Assembly: GCA_007922225.1 (NCBI GenBank)
Contig: ML679941.1
Location: 61,876,796 to 61,940,795, forward strand
Origin: Emydura subglobosa
Taxonomy: Eukaryota; Chordata; Testudines; Chelidae
Length of the DNA stretch: 64,000 nucleotides
Reading direction: 5' to 3'
The notes beneath the pieces are model-generated. The model was not told the origin of the DNA and ran no database searches. It saw only the letters and a program-made list of their open reading frames with translations. Every line of letters starts with the position of its first letter. Within the stretch, counting starts at the first letter, position 1. This document shows, piece by piece, positions 46,190 through 55,829 of this stretch. A program made the position numbers and the translations under genes.

Positions 46190-46640
46190 CAGTGCCTCTA
46201 TGCTGTCACTGAGTAGCAGCTATTACCAGCTCACGCGCCACTACTCAGAACCCATTGTGGACACAGACCATGAGAAGTTCCACCTCAAGGGGTCTGACAG
46301 GCAGCAGCCTGATGGCTCCTGATTGGCTCCCTGCCCTATATAAATCCAACGGGCATTCCAGGAAGTGTCCAAGCAACAGTGCAGATCTCTATAGATGCCA
46401 CAACCATTGCTGCTCCCAACACTTGAACTCCTGGCTCTGACCTTATCTTGATTTGGATTTTGCTTCCTGACCTGGATCCTGAAACCTGACTCGGACTCTG
46501 ATCGCTGGTATCAACCCTGGCATGGAACTTCACTAGAAACTCCTCCACTACTCTCAGATTCATGTCACATGTCATGCTTTCTGACCTTTGGTCCCAACTG
46601 CCCTTGTCAGGACCTTACCCTATAGAAGCAGACAATTTTT
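46190..46640 (+). mobile_element. LTR-like segment with TATA box
   Basis: The interval between the LINE 5' end and the resumed Harbinger transposase has GGCTCCCTGCCCTATATAAATCC near 46325-46345. A C/T-rich GACCTGGATCCTGAAACCTG-like run follows. This is the look of an LTR promoter and R-U5 region of Gypsy-type elements, but no TG...CA ends or duplication were found. It could instead be the 5' UTR of the LINE's neighbour or another insertion. Confidence 0.35.
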
Positions 46641-46739
46641 AGGGTGCCTTTTCTAGGCCCTTCCCAGTATAAGGTGAGTAGTGTAATCCTGCATAGGGCT
46701 GCTCAGGTGGCCAAGATATTGCTGAATGGTGCTGCTAAT

Positions 46740-46983
46740 TCCAGTCAGTGGGAAATCATTTTCACATTGGGAAATGCGCAGTGAGGGCTGTTCTCATGCA
46801 AGTGTATAGGGCCATTAATTGTCTCCTGCTATGCAAAACTGTGACTCTTGGCAATGTGCACAATATAGTGGATGGATTTGCAGCAATGGAATTCCCAAAC
46901 TGTGGTGGGGTAATACGTGGCACACACATCCCTATTTTGGCATCAGCCCACCTTGATCAACAGAAAGGGTTACTTTTCTTATA
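46740..46983 (+). pseudogene. Harbinger transposase, DDE-core block
   Basis: The frame reads GNHFHIGKCAVRAVLMQVYR then LGNVHNIVDGFAAMEFPNCG and GVIRGTHIPIL. In HARBI1-like enzymes the last motif is IDGTHI with a catalytic aspartate; here it is arginine, so catalysis is lost. The frame joins logically to the N-terminal block at 42480-43005 and is cut at 46983 by the CR1 insertion. Confidence 0.87.
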
Positions 46984-47345
46984 AAGTCATAGCCTTTAAG
47001 GCCAGAAGGGACCGTCATGATTAGATGACCTCCTGAGGTCCCTTCCAATCCTAATCTTTTATGATTCTAAGATCATGATAATCTAGTCTGACCTCCTGCA
47101 CATCACAGGCCACAGCACCTCACCCACCCACTCCTGTAATAGGCCCATAACCTCTGACTGACTTACTAAAGTCCTCAAATCAGGATTTAAAAGCTTCAAG
47201 TTACAGAAAATCTACCATTTACTCTAGTTCAAACCAGCAAGTGACCTGAGCCCCATGCTGAAGGGGAAGGTGAAAAACCCACAGGGTCTCTGCCAGTCTT
47301 GCCTGGGGGAAAATTCCTTCCCAACTCCAACTTGTTGATAACTAG
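46984..47345 (-). mobile_element. CR1 3' fragment inserted in the transposase, itself carrying a CR1 tail
   Basis: The plus strand holds GTCATAGCCTTTAAGGCCAG then TCTAGTCTGACCTCCTGCAC and, near 47300, GGGGGAAAATTCCTTCCCAA. These are minus-strand CR1 3' region words. Between 47022 and 47071 lies a separate plus-strand CR1 tail (AGATGACCTCCTGAGGTCCC up to TTATGATTCTAAG). It is flanked by TCATGAT on both sides, so it landed inside the first CR1. Confidence 0.82.
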
Positions 47346-47384
47346 TTTATTCTCTATTGTTATGTAAGTTTTGGTGGATCATTA

Positions 47385-47470
47385 GTGATGCCTCACTGAT
47401 ATCAATGTGGGTTGGTCAGGGAAGATGCATTATACTTGCATTTTTAAGAATACAGGACTGTTCAGATAGC
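47385..47470 (+). pseudogene. Harbinger transposase, C-terminal block
   Basis: The translation reads LTDINVGWSGKMHYTCIFKN then TGLF. HARBI1-like enzymes have a TDINVGWxGxxHDARVFxNS-type motif in this place, with the HDAR aspartate in the active site. Here it is HYTC, so this catalytic residue is also lost. The block follows directly after the CR1 insertion. Confidence 0.8.
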
Positions 47471-47582
47471 TGCAGTAGTGTTCTGTGGTGTATAGTTCTC
47501 TGGGCCAGGATCTTTAGGTGCTGTTAGGATTTGTACAGTGCTTGCTGTATGTTTATAAGTATGACTGTGTTTTCCTCCACAC

Positions 47583-48386
47583 AGGGCAGGAGCTGTCCCG
47601 GGGGGAGGGGTTGGTACCTGCCGGGGGGTGGCATGAGGCTTGGGAAGGGCACAAATGCAGGCTTGGCTCCGCCGTCCCCCCTCCCCACACTTACCCGCTG
47701 TGCGGCGCCCACCTCTCCTGCTTCAGCTGATGCATGGGGGTGCAGGCACTGAGGCGCACCCCTCAGAGCCTCCTGCGCCCCTGCCCCTCGCCCGTCATGA
47801 AGGGCCAGCCCAGTGCCCCTCCTTGCACTTACCTGCTGCTCCAGCCCTACAGCCCAGCACCGGCTCGACGGGATGGGCTGGCTCATCACGAAGCTCAGAG
47901 GGTGGGGGTCGCAGGAGGCCCCCCTTCGGCATGCCACTGTCTGTGGGCCCGTTTCCTGCTCTTCCCCACTCCCCCCCACTGTTGCGATGACGGGTGCAGC
48001 TGGGAGCCCCGCAGGGAGGGGGCATGATGGGCTCTGGTCCCCACGGCTCCCTCATTGCACCCAGCGTTTGGGCGGAGGAGCTGGGAGGACACTTGCTGCC
48101 ACAGAGGCAGCCCTCGGCTGCCGGTGTAATGCCAATAACCAGGACCTATCAGACTTTGGACCTAGGTTTGGAACGGTCTCAAATTCTGATAGGTCCTAGT
48201 TATCAATACTACACTCAGCGGGTCCGCAGGGCCGTGGCCGCCTGCGACAGCAGAGGCTGCTCCTCCGCCAAGGGTACGGCCGGCGCCCCCCACACCCCCC
48301 CCAGGCTGGCACCTGGGAACATGCCCCCTCCCCGCCCCTTCTCTCAGTACTCCACTGGGCACTACCTCTTCTCTTACGAGTAAAAC
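47583..48386. other. GC-rich unclassified block inside Harbinger
   Basis: The sequence turns sharply GC-rich at about 47583 and returns to AT-rich at about 48386. Many overlapping frames (47524-47979, 47640-47990, 47813-48199, 47994-48383 and others) result from low stop frequency in GC-rich DNA and share no motif. A strong inverted repeat lies inside (48131-48215). It could be an inserted non-autonomous element or a GC-rich part of the Harbinger body. Confidence 0.4.
48131..48215. repeat. Inverted repeat, about 24-bp arms
   Basis: ATAACCAGGACCTATCAGA (left, about 48134) and TCTGATAGGTCCTAGTTAT (right, about 48187) are inverted copies with one mismatch over 19 bases. Weaker similarity continues outward (GTGTAATGCC left against GTATTGATAAC-type words right, then GCGGAGGAGC on both sides). 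The spacer is about 30 bases. Two copies of one sequence seem to stand head to head. Confidence 0.75.
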
Positions 48387-48499
48387 AATGAAAAGACTAT
48401 CCCTGCGTTTTGTTAACTTGGGGGTGGGATGGGTGTCATCTTTAAATGTAAACACTGCAAGGAAAAATGCATGCACATGCTTACACAAGTTTTCTTCCC

Positions 48500-49010
48500 C
48501 TTTATTGGGCTCATCCATGCTCAGCTGGTGGTACTGGCTAGACTGTGATGGAGACTTAAACAGGTCCTGGCTTGTGGCATGGCTGGAACTCTCACACTGC
48601 ATCTTTCCCCTCCTTCTTGCTGTTCATCACAGGAGTTTCTGTCTTGCACTGCTCCAAGGTGTCCATGGTGGTCCGTCGGATGCTGGGTGGGTCTCTGCCA
48701 AATATGGCATGCAGCTCATTGTAAAAGTAGCAGGTCTGCAGCTCAGCACCAGATCAATTGTTGGCCTCCCTGACCTTGTGGTATGCCTGCTTCATTTTCA
48801 TGTAGCATTTTGGCTGATCTCTGTCATACCCCTTTGCCTGCATCCTCTGTGCAATTTATTTGTGGATATCCATGCTTCTAGAGCGGGCCTATAGTTCTGC
48901 TTGCATAACCTCTTCTCCCCTCAGGCCCAGGAGACCTCCTGTCTACTCCAGGCAGCAGCACATCTAGTGCGGAGAACTGGCATGGTTGGTTGGGTAGTTG
49001 AACACAAAAA
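48500..49010 (-). pseudogene. Harbinger Myb/SANT-like accessory protein (broken)
   Basis: On the minus strand a YDRDQPKCYMKMKQAYHKVR-like stretch is followed by EANN, a stop, then SGAELQTCYFYNELHAIFG. This is the C-terminal half of the Myb/SANT-like domain protein of vertebrate Harbinger elements, which binds DNA and carries the transposase to the element ends. The N-terminal half, between 48900 and 49010, is degraded. Its orientation against the transposase is as expected. Confidence 0.75.
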
Positions 49011-49401
49011 GGGAGAGCTGTTAGGTGTGCTTGCCAAGGTGGGCAATGAGGAAAAGGGTACTTCAAAAACACTTGGAGGGAGAAGGGACGAAGGGAGGTT
49101 AAGCGGGGAGTGACTTCCAGTCTTTGTGACCCTTGATCACTGTTGTAGGGAATGGGGCATTGTGGGACAGCTGCTGGAGGAGTGTTAGGGTCAACAGAAG
49201 TCATGCAGTGTCTACACTCGCACTGCATTGAACTGTGTAGGTCGACCATGGGCCCACGGTCTCCAGGGAGGTAGTTTTACTGCTTTGCCATAATGGGCAC
49301 TTATGTCAGCCAGAGACAAATCTGAGCGTAGCCACATGCACAAACAAGTTAATGCAAGACAACTTATAGTAATCTAATTTTGTAGTCTAGCCCAGGCCTT
49401 T

Positions 49402-49793
49402 ACAAGTAACTTCGCAACATCCTACAAGCCAGTAAGACCATCAATGTTAAAATATATGAGCCCATAAGACCACTGGCTAATCTTTTCAATGACATAGTAG
49501 CTTCCTAAATCTGAATGAAATAATAAGAGTTGTGGCAACATTCCTGTATAAGTAACAACCTTTTAATTTTGTGTTCTTTTCCAATTTTTAGTAGTAGAGG
49601 CACTTCTCTACCACAGCATTTTTGCACTTTTTAAAAAAAACTCCAGCATATAGTTCGTCGTGAATGTATGCAGGAGTGTATGTGTGTGTGTAGAACCCAC
49701 AGAATTTATTTGAGAATGGCTCCGATAAATAGTTTCCCAAATACCTAAATTAGTTCTAGGTTAAGCAATTTACTGTCTAAGAGATCATGCATG
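49402..49793. other. Unclassified DNA, no feature seen
   Basis: Short spacer between the Harbinger right end and the next LTR. Confidence 0.4.
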
Positions 49794-49798
49794 CATAT

Positions 49799-50582
49799 TG
49801 TTACAGGGTGGAACTGGTCCTTGAAAGGGAATAGGATCAGTGCCCCGATGCCTTATCACAATATCACACTCCAATTTAGCCAATTAATTGGGCTTCACAG
49901 AGGGCACCTGGGCCTTAGGGGAGGCAAGACCCAGTGACTCAGAGCCTGGATCGGTCAGAAAAAAGGACAAGACTTGCCAGAGCCAGGAGTTGATAGGTGG
50001 TTTTTGGGAAACTGAAAAGCAGGAGAGCAGCAAGAGAGGTTTGCTGGTTGGAGTCCCCAACTAGAGAGCCAGGACTAGGGAGCTGACAGCCCGGAGCAGC
50101 AGAGGGAATATCTGCTGACTCTTAGCTGGAGAGCTGGAGCCAAGGGCCCGAGAGAATTGAAGGGAAGGGAGCAGTGGAGGAGTTTATCCAGTGGCATCTC
50201 CAAGGTGAGAGAGCTGGACCCAGAGGAAGAGTGGGGTTTTATGTCAGTTGGAAGGGCTGGGGTGGTAGTCCAGGACCAGAGGGACAGAACAGGACTGGCT
50301 GAGAGTCCAGGCATAATCCTAGGTGGGGTGTCGGGGGATCTTAATTACTATTTGCACTTGGGGTGATGAATGGATTTTATGTTGGGACTTTTCTTGTGAA
50401 CTATTTTGCATGAGGTTTTAATAATAAACCAGCCCCAAGGAGGGGTATTATTGAGAAAGAAGAGCCTGAAGCAAACTTATTTGATTACCTGAGAGGGGAA
50501 ACTGAGGCAGGACACTTGTGTTGTGCTTGTCATGCTGTTGCTTACTACAGGGCGGTGTGCCAGGTGAGGCTGCTCTATGACA
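49799..50582 (+). mobile_element. Solo LTR (family C)
   Basis: It starts TGTTACAGGGTGGAACTGG and ends GGCTGCTCTATGACA. The flanks CATAT (49794-49798) and CATTT (50583-50587) agree at 4 of 5 positions. AATAATAAACC near 50420 gives a polyadenylation signal, followed by GAGAGGGGAAACTGAGGCAG, a U5-like segment. Length is 784 bases. No internal viral sequence is left. Confidence 0.75.
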
Positions 50583-50587
50583 CATTT

Positions 50588-51394
50588 TATGGGTTAGAAG
50601 TTTTTTGTGTAATCCTAGGAAATCATTATTTTAACTCAAATTTATCATTTGAATTTTTAGTGTAACAGGCTGTGTTCTCTTGAATTATATTGGAATATTT
50701 CATGTTACCCTACGTTCAGGGATGGGGAGATAGGCTATTATGTAACCACCAATAATTTGGTCAGGCTGGTTGCCTTCATTGGCATCAGAGCTATAATCTC
50801 AACATTAGCTTCAATCTGGAAGTAATTTTACCCTCACTTTATCGATCATTTGGCTGGAAGATAAATCTGTTGCTGTTGATTGAGATGGACAATGCCCTGT
50901 CACTTTTGAGGTTGATAGCCAAACAAGACTGCTGGCTTTCAAAACTATTACATAGATCATATAAGGAATGGCTGGTGTATTGATATTGTTTAATCCAATT
51001 GATAATGAAATTTGATTTTATAGTAACCTGAATTTTTAGTTCTATTGTATATGTATTTTATTCTATGCTTTTGCTTAACAGTTTAGTTAATAAAATATAA
51101 AATTGGAAACTTGTGTAGGTTTGCTATTTGTCCCCAACATCAGGGCCTGGACGCAGAGGAGTATTGGGGTAACTAAGAGACAACTCTGTGATCACTTTCC
51201 GATGGTCCATAGAATTGCTATTTAATTTTCCCATAATTCATGCTCACTTTTGAAGGAATGTTGACTTATGTACTGAACATGTCTTTCAGTAAGAAATCTG
51301 AGTTTCTAAACTTTTGAGGGCAAAAGATGAAAGGGGTGAAAGATACCAGTTGGTCAGCCTTTAGGTTGACCAATTTGCAAGAATAACTCTATAT
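50588..51394. other. Unclassified DNA, no feature seen
   Basis: AT-rich spacer between two LTRs; nothing recognised. Confidence 0.4.
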
Positions 51395-51399
51395 GCTTC

Positions 51400-52486
51400 T
51401 GTGATGTTCCCCCTGCAATCTGGACTGGTGTGTAGCTGTGTCACCCCAATTCCTCACTCCTGGGCCCCTAATTACCCCGCTTTGCTGTGTGAACCACCCA
51501 CTCCTGGGTCAGCCCATGCCCACCCTTCTTGAGTAATCAGTCCCTGATCTAGTGAAGGAGTGCTTCTGGCCAGCCACTCATGGGCTAGACCCCCAGCAAA
51601 CACCCCCAGCCCTAGATGCAACCCTGGGAACTGCCGTCTTGCAGTGTTCAGTGCTGTACGCTGCACCCTGCAAGCTCACTTACATTTATCCATCAATTTA
51701 TCAAAGTAATTGATATGCACCAGATCTGTCACTCTAAGTGAGGTCTCTGCACAAACTCAGTCCACATGCACTGTTTTAGATAAGACAAATAAGTGTATTG
51801 ATTACAGTAAGATTTTAAGTGAATCTAAGTCAGATTATTAATAAATCAACGAGTTAATCACAATTAACTAAAAGATAACTCATACCCTAAACTAGGATTA
51901 ATATTCCAGTCTCTTTCAATCTATGACGTTAGTTTACTACACAGGCTGGTTGAGACGTGTCTTGCAACCAGACCCCCTCTCCTTGTGAGTAGGTGTCAGT
52001 CTTTGGTGTTGCTTGGAAGATAGATTCCAGGGGAAAGGCCTGAGCCAAAGATGCCTCTTTCTTTTTAACAAGTTTCCTTGACACCCCCTGGGGTCAGGTG
52101 ATTGTCCATGTCCAGCAATGGGTATTATTTTTCCCTCTTGAGCCAAAGTGCTCAAAGGTGCTTAGGCCAGTCTATTGATCCTCTATGCATGCCTCTGCTG
52201 GGCATGGAAACACAGTTTTGTGCTCATCTGCATCTATCCAAGCCATGTGAGACACACATTTGGGGATATGATACAGCATGGTTTCATATCTGTACATATA
52301 TGTGACAGTGCAGGGAACCTGCTACCACAACAATAAAGTTCAGTATGTCATGAGCATTCCAAAAACACTTTCCACAGCATACTTTGCACCAGACCATACA
52401 CTTACACTGTAATTACACTGTAAGGGTGAACATGAATGATACACAAATCACTCCATAAGGGTGTTTATGGGGTACAGCGTGTCACA
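51400..52486 (-). mobile_element. Solo LTR (family B group, minus orientation), GCTTC duplication
   Basis: It starts TGTGATGTTCCCCCTGC and ends GGGGTACAGCGTGTCACA, with imperfect inverted ends TGTGA/TCACA. GCTTC flanks it exactly on both sides (51395-51399 and 52487-52491). On the minus strand the order of words (TGTGACACGCTGTACCCC first, GGGGGAACATCACA last) parallels the plus-strand LTR at 40599. The part 51664-52030 is duplicated in the fragment at 826-1195. Length is 1087 bases. Confidence 0.9.
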
Positions 52487-52491
52487 GCTTC

Positions 52492-53229
52492 ACAACCAAT
52501 TCTTTCCTGCAGGAAGGTAACATCAGCTCAGGTTGCGCATGGCCTGGTGGGGCCTTCATAGTTTAGAAAGGTATGCACACTGAACCTTTTGAAATTGTAC
52601 TATGGTGAAGCTGTCTAATAGTGTGTGTGCATGTGTGTGTGTGTGTGGGGGGGGGGAGACTGGGGGGTTACATATAGCTTGGCTACAGTGAGGCTCAGAT
52701 TTGCATGTTTATTTTATTTTATTCCTGTTAGCTTATCTGCTGTCACGTCCATGATAGTATGAAAATGTGAGGAGACAGGCATTTATCTTTTACATTCCAG
52801 ATTTGTCTATACTAAAGTAAACCAAAATGCAAGTTAAGATCAGAGATTAAGTGGCAAAAACAAGAAGCCAAGAAATGGTGTAAAAAGTGAATGAATGTTG
52901 GTGGTGGGAAAATAGAGCACATTGAGTTCCTTTTTTTTTTTTTCTTTAAATCTGTTGAGGAAAAATTGTCATCTTCTTTGGGGACTGCGGTTCACAGAAG
53001 ATGTCATCTGGCATTTCTACTTTGTCAGAAGAAAGAATATTCTGTGTGTGTTTTTGCTTTGATATATCATAGAATGTTCCTTCATATGATTTTGGTGTGA
53101 TTGCCCTCAGAGAAAAGGGAATTTTTTCTTTTTTGAATATCATTCAAGGAATTTTGCACACTTGAGAATAATTCCAATTATTATGAGCGTCTGTAGTCAA
53201 TTTTTATCTACAAGAAAAAAACGAGACTC
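52492..53229. other. Spacer with GT microsatellite
   Basis: A (GT)n tract followed by a G run lies at 52622-52660 and a poly-T tract near 52930. No element ends or exons recognised. Confidence 0.45.
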
Positions 53230-53935
53230 AAGCTATGTCTACACTACAAAGTTAAGTCGATTTAAGTTATGTCAACGTACAGCCACCGCTGTAATTAAAC
53301 CGGTGTTGCATGTTCACACTATGCTCCTTGTGTCAGCGGAGCGCATCCACAGTAGCAGCTCTTGCTTTGACACAGAGAGCAGTGCACCATGGGTAGCTAT
53401 CCCACTGTGCAACTGGCCACAGGGTGTTTTGGGAAGTGTCTGCAATGCCTCATGGGGGCAGGTTCAGCATCGCATGATGCAGGTTTCTCAAGCCCATCAC
53501 TTCATAGGCATCCTACTAGGTTTCCAGCCATTTTTCAACTGCCTTGGTAACCTGCAAGCCACCATCTCTGTCAGAAAGCATGTACCCTTCATTGCTTTTC
53601 AGTATTGTGCTGTGAATTATGAACACTACACAAGGCTATAGGAGGAGCTCAAAGTGGGGTCTATTCGGCTGAGGGAGCCCTTGAAGGAGCATTTTAACAC
53701 TGAGCTACAGCAACATGTGTTGCTGTAGTGTGCTGAGCCTCGCATTGTTTGTTTGCACCGTGTGATGAACCTTGTACTGACTGTTGTGTGAGTCTGATTA
53801 CCACAATGCACTTGCAGCTATTGTTATTGTCTTGAATGTTAGCAGCAGTGACCCTGTGATGGAGAATAATAAAGATAGATTCAGTTTCCATAAGTAGATT
53901 TTTATTCCACACCCATGCAAACATACCTATATAAT

Positions 53936-54888
53936 TGTAAGCGGGGGAATGGGCCCGCTATTGTGGGTAGAGTTGGCTAGCAAAAGGATCTGAGTCCCTG
54001 CTCCCACTCTTTTTACCCAGAGGCCCACCTGACCTCAAGGGCTCCCCTCCCACTCTCCTGTGTGGTGGGGACCCTGTAACCCCAAAAGGCTGGGCCCAGG
54101 ATTCCTGGGGTTCAACCCCCAATCTTGCTGTGGTCCCTTAGGGTAGGGGCTAGGATGTCCCCACTCCGGGTACTAACTCTGCATGGGCACTTCCCTGACC
54201 CACTAATCATTGCATACAATACAAAGCAATACAATTTATTACACAAACAGCAATCAAATTAAATAAAAAATAAGAAAAGAGGAGAAAGGTTAAAGGAAAA
54301 CGCCCAACACTGCCCCCTGGCCTGGGGCACCACAAAAAGTGTCTCTGGGGTTCACAGTCTGTGTCGCACATTGCAGGCCCACTGTCCAGGCCCTGGCTGC
54401 GCTGCAGGGATGCAGAGTCAGACCCCTGCTCTGCCAGTAGCCACACACTCCCAAAGTCCCCTTCGCTCTCCCCAGCTGCTCACCACACCAGCTCCAGAGG
54501 GCTCCTGCCCCAGCTCGCTCTGCTTCAGTGCAGCTGCACTTGGCTCTCTGGGATCCTCCTCTGGCTTTGCTGCTGTGGGTTGGGTCAGCTTGGCTCCATT
54601 CAGCTTTCTGTGTTCCTCTTCCAGCTGCTGGCTCCTTTGTCCTTAGCTCCAGTCAGTTCTGCCCCTGCAGGCCCAAACAGGCAGCTCCAGCTCACAGGGA
54701 GGGCTGGGCTCCCCCCACCCTCCTGGCTCCCTCATTAGCCTGCCTGCCCTGTCAATCAGGCTGACCTGAGCTGGCCTCTTTTCACTGGCCCTGGGGGCTG
54801 TCTGTTCCAGGGTCCTGCTTCCTCCAGAGATGGCCAATCCAAAAGACCCACTAAGTTTCAGTCAGGAGCTAACAGACCCCTTACATTA
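53936..54888 (-). mobile_element. Putative solo LTR inserted in the second Harbinger copy
   Basis: The unit starts TGTAAGCGGGGGAATGGG and ends AGACCCCTTACA, inverted ends TGTAAG/CTTACA. On the minus strand AATAAA lies near 54233 (plus TTTATT). The left flank ATAAT and right flank TTATG do not match well as a direct duplication, so a DNA element is an alternative. The overlapping frames at 54361-54764 fall inside it and are not genes. Confidence 0.55.
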
Positions 54889-55149
54889 TGCTTCAGACAT
54901 GCAGGCGAAAGTACCTTTAAAGGAGAGGGAACAGGGAATTTACAAGCACATACACCCATGAGGCTCTCATAGCTGGCTGTATGTGTGGCTGTCATTGTGT
55001 TTAGTCTCCCTGCGGGGTGGAGTGCATTGGGGGTACTGTTGTGGCATCTGCTACTACTGCTGTGGTATCTGTTTTTACTCGTTAAGGGAAAGTTTTAATT
55101 CTGTCTCTTTTCATTCTTCCTTAAAACCATGCCCTTTTCCACAGCCTGA

Positions 55150-55650
55150 GGATATGCACCATGACCCCAGTTCCCTCTTTGTAGAAGTGGCATGTCTGCA
55201 GCTCTGCCTCCCTTCTCTCCCTTGCTTTCTGCTATGCCTGCTGCAGCTCTTCGATTTTTACACGGCCCTGCTGTGAATCCCTATCACAGTCCTTCTTCTC
55301 CATACCTGAGCAAGTTCCTGCAGCTGGAGTAGAGTAGTGCCTGCACAGCCTCCTATTCCCACAGACCCGGGAGATCCACCACCTCCCATGTGCTCCAGGT
55401 AGGAGCAGGTTTGCTGCATGCTCAGCTGGGCAGTTGCTATGTGAGCTCTCCAGGCTGAGAAAACAAAAAGAGCAGGTTCAAAGCTACCTGGGACTTTAAA
55501 TGGGGAGGGGCGCGTGCCTGTGTACCTGGCTTCAGGGCACCAGAGTTCAAAAGGGTGACCAGAATGGTCATGGTCGGCATTGTGGAATACCTCCTGGAGG
55601 CCACATACGGTGACATAAGTAACACAGTGTTTATACTGACATTGTGTCAC
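55150..55650 (-). pseudogene. Myb/SANT-like relic of the second Harbinger copy
   Basis: In shifted minus-strand frames, KDCDRDSQQGRVKIEELQQA then QKARER and a CRHATSTKRE-like end follow the same scheme as the relic at 48500-49010. The frame 55258-55650 covers the upstream part (QELAQVWRRRTV) and a long low-homology leader. Stops and frameshifts make it non-functional. Confidence 0.65.
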
Positions 55651-55829
55651 TCTAACAACATCACCTTAAGCTCTACTCCTCTCGTCGAGGTGGTTTTATT
55701 ATGTCCGTGTAGCAGGCGAGTGAAACCGGCGGGAGGAGCATTGCAGCGTGTACACCTCCACAATTAGGTCAATGTAAGCTGCCTTAGCTTTAACTTTCGA
55801 CTTAACTTTGTAGTATAGACATAGCCTAA

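Larger units (their letters stand above)
42480..49398 (+). mobile_element. PIF-Harbinger element split by nested insertions
   Basis: The transposase gene lies on the plus strand in three blocks (42480-43005, 46740-46983 and about 47385-47470) and a Myb/SANT-like gene on the minus strand (48500-49010). Opposed transposase and Myb-like genes are the standard Harbinger layout. The right end reads TTTTGTAGTCTAGCCCAGGCC, followed by TTA (49399-49401), the usual Harbinger target. The left terminus was not found. Insertions between the blocks are a minus-strand LINE with an LTR-like piece (43010-46640), a CR1 (46984-47345), and perhaps a GC-rich unit (47583-48386). Confidence 0.78.
53231..55826 (-). 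mobile_element. Second PIF-Harbinger copy, transposase lost, split by an LTR
   Basis: The ends are inverted copies: AGCTATGTCTACACTACAAA GTTAAGTCGA at the left, TCGACTTAACTTTGTAGTAT AGACATAGCC at the right, about 30 bases with few mismatches. TCA (53228-53230) and TAA (55827-55829) fit an aged 3-bp target duplication of Harbinger type. A Myb/SANT-like relic lies on the minus strand at about 55150-55650, as in the copy at 42.5 kb. The transposase core is absent. A separate 953-bp LTR-like unit sits inside at 53936-54888. Confidence 0.85.

Noticed and set aside
47524..48383. Dense overlapping open frames of 65-151 codons on both strands
   Set aside because: They follow from high GC and few stops. 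Frames overlap in all phases, share no protein motif and lie inside a transposon.
48388..48894. 168-codon plus-strand frame with several tryptophans and leucines
   Set aside because: It is the antisense of the Harbinger Myb/SANT-like gene, whose motif reads on the minus strand.
54361..54764. Plus-strand frames of 78-125 codons rich in serine, leucine and proline
   Set aside because: They lie in the putative LTR at 53936-54888; composition is that of GC-rich DNA and no domain is recognisable.
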